In this document: positions 1 to 7,409 of the stretch, one piece after another
How the letters are laid out: every line of letters starts with the position of its first letter
Position numbering within the stretch: position 1 is the stretch's first letter
Origin: Pleurotus djamor
Lineage: Eukaryota > Basidiomycota > Agaricomycetes > Agaricales > Pleurotaceae
DNA length: 15,052 nucleotides
Assembly: GCA_029747585.1 (NCBI GenBank)
Contig: JAPEVF010001031.1
Span: forward strand, 1 to 15,052
Direction of reading: 5' to 3'
The notes under the pieces: generated by a model
Told to the model about the DNA's origin: nothing
Seen by the model: only the letters and a program-made list of their open reading frames with translations
The model's database searches: none
Made by a program: the position numbers and the translations under genes

Positions 1-2
1 CG

Positions 3-954
3 GACGCTCATTTACCCACAACAAACCCAACGCCTAATCTTAATCCTTCTGCAGGCCAAAATCCAAGCACGGTTCAAATAAGCTCAACACACCATCCACA
101 AACGCCAGCGCAACAAGTCCTTATGAGCGCTGCGGACCGATGGGGGCTGCTGGGGCTGCTGGCGATGATAAAAAATGCAGGTGCCGATATCGATGCTGGA
201 CTGAGTAGTATTGGCACTGACCTAGGGACCATGGGGTTGGACATGGGCTATTCTGGGTGAGTTCAAATATTGGACCGTTTTTTTCAAAACCTTCCATGAA
301 ACAACGCGTATTCGATGGCTCATCTCATGTTGTCTGTAGTAACTTGTATTCCACTTTTATCACGCCATGGGCAGACCAATCAGCCGCTCACTCGGTAGAA
401 CCGGATTTCCACCTACCTGCTTGCTATGCCGTAACAGCTCCTCCGCCTGGTCCAAGCAAGGCTGCTGCGTTCAGCGATGAGACCCTCTTTTTCATGTTCT
501 ACTCAAGTCCGCGCGATGCACTCCAGGAAGTCGCGGCACAAGAGCTGTAAGTAATGTGCCTTCTGGCTACTTTTTTTTTTTTCTGTCTGTGATGAAAAGA
601 AATTCATATCCGCACTTAAGCTATAACCGCAACTGGCGGTATCACAAGGAGCTTCGACTGTGGATAACGAAAGAGAGCAGCAACGTCATGGTCCAGAAGG
701 TTCCTGGAGGCGAACAAGGAGCTTATACGTATTGGGACCCTGAAATGTGGCAGAAGGAGAGGAAAGAGTTGACTGTGCTGTATGCCGACCTGGAGGAAAA
801 GAGTGCGCCGACGTTCTTACCTGGACCGACATTGGTACTGGCCAGTGTTCAAAACGGCCAACAGCAACAACAGCAGCAGCAGCAGCTCCAACAACAAGGA
901 CAAGTTCAACAATCGCAACGGTCCACCTTCCCACTAAGCATGGGCGCGATGTAA
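3..954 (+). CDS. CDC36: CCR4-NOT complex subunit NOT2 (CDC36/CNOT2), C-terminal part
   Basis: Partial at the left edge. The visible 264 residues come from exons 3-256, 340-546 and 621-954; introns 257-339 and 547-620 have GTGAGT and GTAAGT donors. The exons join into the NOT2/3/5 family domain: a conserved segment near WGLLGLL, then NLYSTFITPWAD, an FHLPACY stretch, a DETLFFMFYSSPRD block, and after the second intron YNRNWRYHKELRLWIT and YTYWDPEMWQKERKEL. These are family hallmarks of NOT2, a scaffold subunit of the CCR4-NOT deadenylase that regulates mRNA decay and transcription in cytoplasm and nucleus. The domain is followed by a glutamine-rich tail and a TAA stop. The N-terminal part lies outside the window; bases 3-54 are open in the same frame, but TTCTGCAG ending at 54 could be another acceptor. 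Family assignment is firm; exon 1's left limit is not. Confidence 0.92.
859..897 (+). repeat. CAA/CAG run encoding polyglutamine
   Basis: Nine consecutive Gln codons (859-885), then Leu, then three more Gln codons, near the C-terminus of the NOT2 protein. Mixed CAA and CAG codons make it less prone to slippage than a pure repeat. The tail after the domain remains Gln-rich to the stop. Confidence 0.9.
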
Positions 955-1246
955 ATTCCCCTCATTCACCGATCCAACTCCCACTCATCCACCTACTCCA
1001 CTGATTTCTGTGATACGATATCTTCATAGCCACCCCATCCACTCAATTGGGCCTTTACTAGTCTGTCGTCTCGAACGTTGTATCTCTAAATACTTTTATT
1101 ATCAACAGGTTCGGGCTTGGTACACATGAGTTGCTTGAGCCGCACACACAACGACGAGTTTCTTTCATTTTGTCGATGCCCGAAGCGACCACCGAATTAG
1201 GGGAGCACGGATTTAGGTTTTGATGCCATGCTTTATCGGTCATTTT

Positions 1247-1279
1247 AGCATTTCATTGCATCAGCATTTTCGTTGCATC
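1247..1279. repeat. Tandem imperfect 16/17-nt direct repeat
   Basis: AGCATTTCATTGCATC at 1247-1262 is followed directly by AGCATTTTCGTTGCATC at 1263-1279. It lies about 200 nt upstream of the CDC43 start codon. Function unknown; possibly a duplicated regulatory site or a replication-slippage scar. Confidence 0.8.
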
Positions 1280-1422
1280 TAGATATTTATCGACGGTTCA
1301 CTTCTAAGTTACGAGCTCCAAGGTCCGCTATGCTACGTGCCCATCGATGTCTCCAGAATGCTCATGATCAGGTCGTGCCCAGCAATCTGACTCTCAACCA
1401 AGAGATCCTCCTCCGATCGCTG

Positions 1423-1430
1423 TATATAAG
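1423..1430 (+). promoter_or_regulatory. TATA-like box (TATATAAG) for CDC43-type gene
   Basis: TATATAAG lies 51 nt before the ATG at 1482, the usual spacing for a short-leader fungal gene. It supports that ATG over the downstream in-frame Met codon at 1521. Confidence 0.55.
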
Positions 1431-1481
1431 TACGAACGCGAGTAAGTCTGGTGGTCATACATACGCGATTTCTCGACGCCT

Positions 1482-3020
1482 ATGGCTTACCACTACTCTG
1501 TTTTTGACGAGGAGGTTCTCATGCCGCCGTTTGCCAAAGCCGCTCATGCTGGACACTGCATTCGCTGTCTCATCGGCTTGCCCGACTCCTTGGTTGACAT
1601 GGATGCTTCACGGTGCAGCTTGATCAATTTTTTCACCGTTGTTTTCGGTAGCTTACCTTGTTTTTAGGGTAGCTCTGTCGTTCTACTGCATTGGTGCCCT
1701 TGACCTTTTAGACCTTCTCGATGAGAAAGTGAACGAAACCACGCGCCTCGGATGGAGAGACTGGCTTTGGGAACAGCAAATCCGTTAAGCCTCTCCCAAA
1801 TTCTCGGAAGAAACGCCTATCTCATGCTCCATGCCTCGTACCCACAGACGGACCCACAGGGAGTGGCTTCAAACCCAGCTCCTTCATGACAGCTCAAACG
1901 CCTTCAGCTGGGACTGTAAGTCCTCGTTTCAGGGCGGGCTATCGCGAGTTAATACACCCATAGACGGAGTCATCCGAGTACGAAGTCCCTCACGTCATCA
2001 TGACATATACGGCCATGTTGTCGTTGGCCATACTACGAGATGATTTTTCAAAGCTAAATCGACAGGGCATTGTGCGATTTCTTCGCAGTTGCCAGAGAGA
2101 GGACGGAAGGTATACCCAAGGCTCATTTCAATCTGGCTATTATTCATGCATGACGTTGAAAGCTTCGCAACTATGCCAGGGAGCGCGGAGTCCGACCTTC
2201 GCAACGTCTACTGTGCCTTTGCTATAAGTAACATGCTAGAAGACTGGTCGGGGATCGATGTTGACCGCGCAAAAGGATTTATCGCCTCATGCAGGGTATT
2301 TCCTCGATTTGATGCCTCTTGTGCCAGGATTAGCCCTGATTATCGTGTCCAGACGTATGAAGGTGGCTATGGACAAGAGCCGTTCTGTGAAGCTCAGGGT
2401 AAGTGCACCCACCAACCCAGTCTGACCATTCCTTGACGATGATCAGGTGGGACTACCTACACGGCTATTGCTTCACTTTATCTCGCGCCAGGATCTCAGC
2501 AAGCCGATCCTTTGTCCGCTTCAGACCGTCAAAAAACCATTGCGTGGTTATCCAGCAATCAAGACCCTTCTGGTGGCTTCAGAGGGCGAACTGGAAAAGC
2601 TGCCGATGCATGTTATTGCTTCTGGTGTGGAGCAGCGCTGAAGGTGCAATGCTCTTTTTATTGCCTTAAACCCACCTGACGGTCGAGAAGATTCTAGGAG
2701 CCAGTGATATTGTCGATCGCCTTTCCTTGATCCAATTCTTGGATAAATGCCAGTTCAAATACGGGGGCGTCGCGAAAGCTCCAGATGAAACACCAGGTAT
2801 GCTTGGATAAACAGACCCCGTGGGCCCAATACTAAAGCCATCCCTAGATCCATATCATACATACCTCTCGTTGGCCGCGATTTCCATGTACCCTGCGCTG
2901 GGAGAATCGGGAAGTAATTCCTCGTGGCGCCTCAAGCCCATCGATCCATTACTGAACACAAGCCTTCCTACGGAGCGCTGGATCCGGGAACATGTTCCCA
3001 AGAAGCCAAATGCTTCATAA
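1482..3020 (+). CDS. CDC43: Geranylgeranyltransferase type I beta subunit
   Basis: Nine exons: 1482-1612, 1668-1783, 1848-1915, 1964-2109, 2163-2295, 2353-2398, 2447-2643, 2691-2796, 2848-3020. They total 1116 nt, or 371 residues, near the usual family length. The protein is the catalytic beta subunit that attaches a C20 geranylgeranyl group to the CaaX cysteine of Rho/Rac/Cdc42-type GTPases, working with the alpha subunit (not in the window) in the cytosol. Family motifs in order: SFYCIGALDLL, GSGFKPSSFM, HVIMTYTAMLSLAILRDD, CQREDGSFATMPGSAESDLR, CRTYEGGYGQ, GGTTYTAIASLYL, SSNQDPSGGFRGRTGK, ADACYCFWCGAALK and DPYHTYLSLAAIS. The Asp and Cys of DAC and the His of PYHTY match the family's zinc ligands. 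An apparent stop after EQQI at 1783 is removed by a GTTAAG-CACAG intron (1784-1847). The gene lies 527 nt downstream of NOT2. Very sure of the family; the N-terminal start is inferred from the TATA spacing. Confidence 0.93.
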
Positions 3021-3245
3021 CCGGCGGCATTTCCGTCTGACTTTACATATTCGACCCTCAGACCTGCCTAGAGTAGCTTCCAGCCATAAACGAGGCTCGA
3101 TTTCCGCCCGGGATCGTAATTCCTGTATGTATTTATGGATGCACTTATCATGCCATGAAATTTCTTGGACCTTCGCGGGTCAAGGGGCCACCCCTGGAAA
3201 GGGTGCGACTCGCGAGGCCGTGAAGAACCAGTCTAGACCTCGAAT

Positions 3246-4722
3246 ATGTTTCCATCGTCTGATCATCGTATTGTCGAGAATGCGGACACCGTCTTTGATG
3301 CAGGCCAGCAGATCGCGGGTGACCTTTAGAGTTAGTCGCCGGCACCCCAATTTCTAATCACAACGCACATCACAGAAAGGGCGAATATACATGAAGTGAG
3401 TGCTCGGTAAATCAGTGACTCAAATGCAACTGATTGCAGGTCGAAGGGCGAAGTTATTCTAGACCTTGCTTGTGGAGATGGTACAGATGTACTTCTGGCC
3501 GCTGCTAAGGCTGGTGACAAAGGACAAGTCATCGGTCTCAATGTGTCCACGGTATGTGCGATCCACTTCCCCTCTGAAATATTTCGAAGCTCACGAAAGC
3601 TTGCGTGTATTCCTCACAGAATGTGATCGAGCTTGCTCGTGAAAAGGCATCAAACAAGAACCTTAAACCACCACAAGTCTCCTTCGTCCAAGCCTCGCTC
3701 GTCGACCCCCTTCCAATCGAAACATCGGCCATCGACTGCATCCTCTCGAGCTGTGCAATAGGATCACTCACATCCTCTGACAGATCTGGAATCTTCAAAG
3801 AGTGTTTTAGAGTTCTTAAGCCCGGTGGACGCTTGATCGTAGAGGACGTGAGCCGACTCTGACGATCTCTGAATAACGGGCTGCTCAGTACTACCAGGTA
3901 TTGGGCGCAATCACTGAAGCCGAATATACATCCTTGCTAACAGATGCTACATTTTTGCGTGAGTGTCCACTCATGATGCATGAACCCTCGTCGATGGGCT
4001 ACAGCTCGCGCTTGTGACTATAACTAGAATACACGTTCACTACAAAGAATGGGAGCTTCAAAGCGGACAAATCAACAACACGTAAAGCGACCTCCCCCCC
4101 TTACTACATGTGCCACCCCTTCTGATGACAAGTTATCACCAGAGTTTTGCCAGATCAAAGCGATCAAACCCAACGCAGACTCGGAAGTGGAAACAAAGTC
4201 ACCATTACTCCGATGGTGGGATGCGTATCCGAAAGTACAGTCTAATCCTTCTGTCCTTCCAGCGAATCTCGTTGCGGAGCTCCTGCGAAATGGTGACAAA
4301 GACATTGCCATAATTGACGTTCGACGCACGGATTATACGGCAAGATTTTGCATAAGAACATTATGCGCTTCCCTTACTCACATCTTCTGACAGGGACACT
4401 GCGTAAAAGGGAGTCATCAATGGCCGGCGCAGACTTTCTACAATGATCTCCCTGCATTCTACGAGAAATTTCGGGACACGAAACAAGTCATCTTCTACTG
4501 CGGAAGTTCGTCAGGCAGGGGACCCCGCTGTGCAGGATGGTACTGCCCCTTCATTCTGCTTCGTATGCGTTTCTGATGCGGAGAATCCCCAATCACAGGT
4601 ATCAAGACTACCTTGATGCCCAGCAGAATCCAACATCGCAAGCTTTCGTTCTTGAAGGGGGGATCAAGGGATGGATTGCCCGCTTTGCAGGCGAGGCTGA
4701 CATCGTAGAGGATATTGTGTAA
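3246..4722 (+). CDS. AS3MT/ArsM-like methyltransferase joined to a CX5R rhodanese (probable fusion)
   Basis: Preferred model: exons 3246-3318, 3380-3395, 3440-3551, 3620-3847, 3889-3958, 4028-4081, 4143-4339, 4394-4539, 4599-4722; total 1020 nt, 339 residues, with phases agreeing throughout. The first half is a class I SAM-dependent methyltransferase closest to arsenite methyltransferases (motif I VILDLACGDGTD; GLNVSTNVIELAREK; VSFVQASLVDPLPI; ECFRVLKPGGRLIVEDV). The second half is a rhodanese domain with the Cdc25/Acr2-type loop YCGSSSGRG and LEGGIKGW. The alternative is two genes: a methyltransferase stopping at 4027 and a rhodanese starting at ATG 4049. That would leave only 21 nt between them, with no visible promoter. 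Intron 4340-4393 has a GC donor. Weak points are the first two exons, the 4027 acceptor and the 4082-4142 intron. The domains are fairly secure; the fusion is an inference. Confidence 0.6.
3440..3958 (+). other. SAM-dependent methyltransferase domain, arsenite-methyltransferase-like
   Basis: Covers exons 3440-3551, 3620-3847 and 3889-3958. The order motif I glycine loop, acidic strand 2, DCILSSCAIGSL, RVLKPGGRL and EAEYTSLLTDATF matches fungal ArsM/AS3MT proteins. Compared with the family as I know it, three things are missing: the N-terminal CGNP-type cysteine segment before motif I, about 20 residues after VED, and the second catalytic cysteine in that region. Only the Cys of SSCAI is kept. 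The strand-2 residue is Asn (GLN) where family members have Asp. The domain could be degenerating, altered in substrate, or wrongly reconstructed at its first exons and at the 3848-3888 intron, whose acceptor could instead be 3897. Confidence 0.7.
4200..4722 (+). other. Rhodanese-like domain of the Cdc25/Acr2 type
   Basis: Exons 4143-4339 (end part), 4394-4539 and 4599-4722 give LLRWWDAYP, then IAIIDVRRTDYTGHCVKGSH, PAQTFY, VIFYCGSSSGRGPRCAGW and AFVLEGGIKGWIARF. Catalytic Cys and Arg are spaced CX5R, as in Cdc25 phosphatases and the yeast arsenate reductase Acr2, rather than the CX4-type loop of sulfurtransferases. Small fungal proteins of this type are often annotated only as rhodanese domain-containing. 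Arsenate reductase, phosphatase or sulfurtransferase activity cannot be told apart from sequence alone. Confidence 0.85.
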
Positions 4723-5069
4723 ATGATGTACATATGCTATGGGTTACACTTGAATTAACGCGAACCTACTTCATAGTACTAATGAAGGAGAGGGATAGGG
4801 AACACTCTCCTAAGGTCTTCTATCCGTACATTTTCAAAAACTCACCAAGTACTAAGTAATGCTCGAATAGTCATTGTCGGCTTATAGGAGCTCACAGATA
4901 ACTGCGGGAGAACTGCTGGCGTAGAAGCGAGAAGTCGTAACTGGAAAGCTCGTTGTGGGCAGCCCTATCAAGATGGTCAGCCTCACAGGAGTCGCAGACC
5001 AGCCTGGCAAGCTGCCAGCCCGCTGCACACCATCCATGATCCGAAGACGTTCCCGTCGCACTTTCACAC

Positions 5070-5111
5070 TTCCGTGACACTCACATACATTTCCATGACA
5101 CTCCCATGACA
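5070..5111. repeat. Three spaced TGACA-core promoter repeats
   Basis: TTCCGTGACACTC (5070-5082), TTCCATGACACTC (5091-5103) and TCCCATGACA (5102-5111). The repeated cores are 21 and 11 nt apart, close to whole helical turns. They lie about 75-115 nt upstream of the TATA-like element, so they may be a clustered transcription-factor site. Confidence 0.6.
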
Positions 5112-5183
5112 GGAATATCCATCTGAGAGTCAGAGGTCGGTATTTCGTTGGCTACGACCTCCTATATGCCCCTTTAACTCTTC

Positions 5184-5190
5184 TATAAAT
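5184..5190 (+). promoter_or_regulatory. TATA-like box (TATAAAT) of the unknown gene
   Basis: TATAAAT lies 92 nt before the ATG at 5283. A CT-rich stretch typical of fungal transcription start regions lies between them. Confidence 0.5.
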
Positions 5191-5282
5191 CATCGTCTCT
5201 TGGGGAGAAGGACGCTTTCACCTTTCTTTCCCATACCACATTCTACAACTTGATTTTCACAAACTCGCAGCCTGTACACACT

Positions 5283-6235
5283 ATGAAGTTCGTCCCTCAA
5301 CGCTCCTCAGACCCCACATCGACAGGAAACGTGCCCAAGAGCACTCCCATGCAAGTAGCCTGTTCTTCCTGGGCTTCAGGTTTGTCCTGCGTTATTATCT
5401 TCTCGTCGCGCAACCATCCATCTCACGCGCCTCCTAACAGTTCCTTCAGAGCTCGAGAAAACCATGGTCAAGATTTTCGGAGATGCCATGGTCTCCTTGT
5501 GGTTCTCGATGATCAGGAAAGAGCGTTGCTTTGTCCCTGAGTACCCTCCTGTCGAAGTATCTCCACCGAAACCCCCCACACCCTCTCTNGCGTAAACGGG
5601 CCAAGGCTTTGTTTACCAAGCCTAGCCATCTCTCAAATATCCTCGCGAACGACTCGACCTACTTGGTCCTCCAAGGCAGCAAGAAGGTCAAGACGCCTTC
5701 AATCGTGGTGCGCCAACCCACCGGGCACGGCATTTCAGACGATCTTCAATTAGACTTGGCCGATATCGAAAGAACTTGGGAGAGCGGGATACCGGTGAAG
5801 ACGTCGATGAAACCCACGTTCCCGCAACAGAACTGCGACATCCTTATGGCGCACATGCTTAACCCGACGTATGGTTATCCAGTCCGAGTCATTGTGGAAC
5901 ATACATTAGGCCATACGAGTCTGAGGGGGATTCCCAAGATGAAGCCTAAGGCGGAGTCGAAGGGTAGAGCAGAGAAGACGACTTCGAGAGCGCAGGAGAC
6001 GGGTGGGCGCAATCTGGACGACATCGGACCTATCGAGCGGTTTATGGTGATGCGTGCAATGGAGGCCGAGAAGGAAAGGGAACGGGCTCAGCTGGCTGAG
6101 GCTCCGAAGGGTGAGGGAGAGGGGGAGGTGCCAAGGCGGCGACGAGGAGTGGTGGAAACGGCGAATCTGCAGAAGAAGATGGACGCAGAGTCCAAGCGCA
6201 AGGTAACGAAGAAGGGCCCCACCGTGGCGGCTTGA
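5283..6235 (+). CDS. Unrecognised protein with basic, coiled C-terminal tail
   Basis: Two exons, 5283-5379 and 5441-6235, with a GTTTGT-AACAG intron. About 296 residues if the single N at 5589 is an extra base. With the N counted, the frame closes at TAA just after it; without it, CCPTPSL-type sequence runs straight into RKRAKALF. No known domain recognised. The N-terminal third has KTMVKIFGDAMVSLWFSM (amphipathic), then a Pro-rich PPVEVSPPKPPTP linker. The middle has a compact region with VVRQPTGHGISDDL, PQQNCDILMAHML and PTYGYPVRVIVEHTLGH. The last 90 residues are charged (Lys/Arg/Glu-rich), probably helical, with basic clusters such as PRRRRG that could be nuclear localisation signals. ATG 5283 is the first in frame after the TATA-like element. 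Coding status is well supported by length, splice phase and codon continuity; function is unknown. Confidence 0.7.
5589..5589. other. Ambiguous base (N) causing an apparent frameshift
   Basis: Deleting this N gives Pro-Ser-Leu-Arg-Lys-Arg in one frame; keeping it produces a stop two codons later. It is best read as an inserted base from sequencing or polishing. Confidence 0.8.
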
Positions 6236-6561
6236 AGTGGGAGCTGTGAGGGAGATTGGGTTGGGGGTTGTGAGATGAACGGTAAGTCGGCTTGAACGTG
6301 GATTTGGACAGTTTCCCGTAGATACTTGTACGCTGCTCTCAGGTGCCTTTCCTATGTCGTCGGCTCCATGCTTGGCCCCATGGAGTCGATTGTGCATAGG
6401 GATTTCATCTGGGAGTTAGCCTGTGGTCTGTATGACTGTCTTGCTATAGCGTCGCTTGTCGCGAGAGTGGCGTTATCCAGGGCTTTCGTACGGGCAGCAG
6501 CCGTAGATAGAAGTACGTAGGTCGCGACGAGTGGGTGACTTGGACGGTATCATTGATCGCG

Positions 6562-6583
6562 ACGATGGTATTACGATGGTATT
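6562..6583. repeat. Perfect 11-nt tandem duplication
   Basis: ACGATGGTATT occurs at 6562-6572 and again immediately at 6573-6583. Confidence 0.9.
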
Positions 6584-6685
6584 CGAAAGAGTCCGCCTAT
6601 TCGAAGCGGCTTTTCGACGTAGTACGCTCCCTTCGTAGATGGTGTTGTTTGCATACGGTTGGGAGGGTCATCCGTCACAGGGTGG

Positions 6686-6985
6686 CCCGGGCNCACCCAG
6701 CAGTCTGCTTTCAACACCTGTCGCCTCAAGCTCCATGTACGGTTCGATAACGTGTTGTCCCGTGTAATCCTGTAGACGATCTTGTACTCGGGGAGCTGGG
6801 GGGTACACCTTGCAGATGTACCCGGGCCACCCAGTAACTCATTACAACGATTGCCGCTTCAAGCACCATGTGTAGTCTCTCAGTTCCTGTACTACTTGTC
6901 CGTCTTGTAAACGATGTGGTAGATGGGAGAGTTTACTTACCAGTTGCATCCGGGCCATCCAGCGGTCCGTTTGCCATCATCAACG
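6686..6985. repeat. Degenerate tandem repeat, period about 130 nt
   Basis: A CCCGGGCC(A)CCCAG-type block recurs at 6686, 6821 and about 6949 (spacings about 135 and 129). Copies 1 and 2 also share a second block, GCCTCAAGCTCCATGTA versus GCTTCAAGCACCATGTG. Their later parts share TGTAGACGAT versus TGTAAACGAT and a G-rich segment leading into the next copy. The third copy fades out. Identity is moderate, so the duplication is old. Confidence 0.65.
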
Positions 6986-7330
6986 CCCAATTAAGTACAG
7001 AGCAGGTGTAGCGGTACCCATGCAATCAACCCCAGTCAGTTGCAGATACTCAAAGGCGTAACTACTAACCGGGACGCCCAATTCCCTACGGACAATATTT
7101 ACGTCGTGGTACCTACGTACCCACGTACTCACTCAGTGACTGCTGTTTGCGGGGGAACGATCATCTAATATCGTACGGCGACGTGGATGCAGAATGTATC
7201 GAAACGTTTTTGTCTTCGTCATTGCTTTGCCCGATGTCGAGCCAATTCGGATCAGTCGACCCTGAACCAAGGGGAAACGGAGACGGGACCCATTCGGAAT
7301 CGGAAGTCGCCATTACCGGGCAAACTCTTT

Positions 7331-7336
7331 TATAAC
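7331..7336 (+). promoter_or_regulatory. TATA-like box (TATAAC) of the SDR gene
   Basis: TTTTATAAC lies about 75 nt before the ATG at 7410, followed by a pyrimidine-rich stretch. Confidence 0.4.
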
Positions 7337-7409
7337 GACATTCTTTCCGGCCTTGTCAATCTACCTTTCGCACCTCTTCTTCGCTCACATTCTTCTATCG
7401 AACTGAAAA

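Larger units (their letters stand above)
955..1481. other. Intergenic: NOT2 3' flank and CDC43 promoter
   Basis: No supportable coding region on either strand. It holds a tandem 16/17-nt imperfect repeat (1247-1279) and a TATA-like element (1423-1430) placed for the downstream gene. Confidence 0.7.
4723..5282. other. Intergenic: 3' flank and promoter of the unknown gene
   Basis: No coding region supported. It contains three short TGACA-core repeats (5070-5111), a perfect 6-nt inverted repeat with 3-nt loop (5004-5018, CTGGCA/TGCCAG), a TATA-like box (5184-5190) and a pyrimidine-rich stretch before the ATG at 5283. Confidence 0.7.
6236..7409. other. Long intergenic stretch with degenerate repeats
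   Basis: About 1.2 kb without a supportable gene on either strand; open frames here are short and lack family motifs or splice continuity. It contains an exact 11-nt tandem duplication (6562-6583), degenerate repeats of about 130 nt (6686-6985), one N (6693) and the SDR promoter at its right end. It may be relic or non-coding transcribed DNA. Confidence 0.6.

Noticed and set aside
1783..1847. Apparent frameshift or premature stop in CDC43 after EQQI
   Set aside because: Fully explained by a 64-nt intron (GTTAAG donor, CCCACAG acceptor) that restores HGPTGSGFKPSSFM in frame.
4049..4390. Separate rhodanese gene starting at ATG 4049
   Set aside because: Not excluded, but disfavoured: a 21-nt gap to the preceding stop, no promoter, and the N-terminal stretch contains a C-rich segment with good intron borders (4082-4142).
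5004..5018. CTGGCA-AGC-TGCCAG inverted repeat
   Set aside because: Six-base stem expected by chance at this scale; no U-tract or other terminator or RNA-structure context.
5283..6235. Reading the unknown gene as a pseudogene because of the break near 5589
   Set aside because: The only break coincides with an N; the same pattern occurs at 14520 in a conserved gene.
5906..6397. 163-residue open frame on the minus strand
   Set aside because: It is antisense to the charged tail of the gene ending at 6235; low complexity, no motif, no splice continuity.
6733..6745. tRNA B-box-like GGTTCGATAAC
   Set aside because: The final CC of the B box is absent and no cloverleaf stems or A box can be placed around it.
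7147..7335. 62-residue plus-strand open frame upstream of the SDR
   Set aside because: Overlaps the SDR promoter, has no recognisable motif, and uses no supported splice sites.
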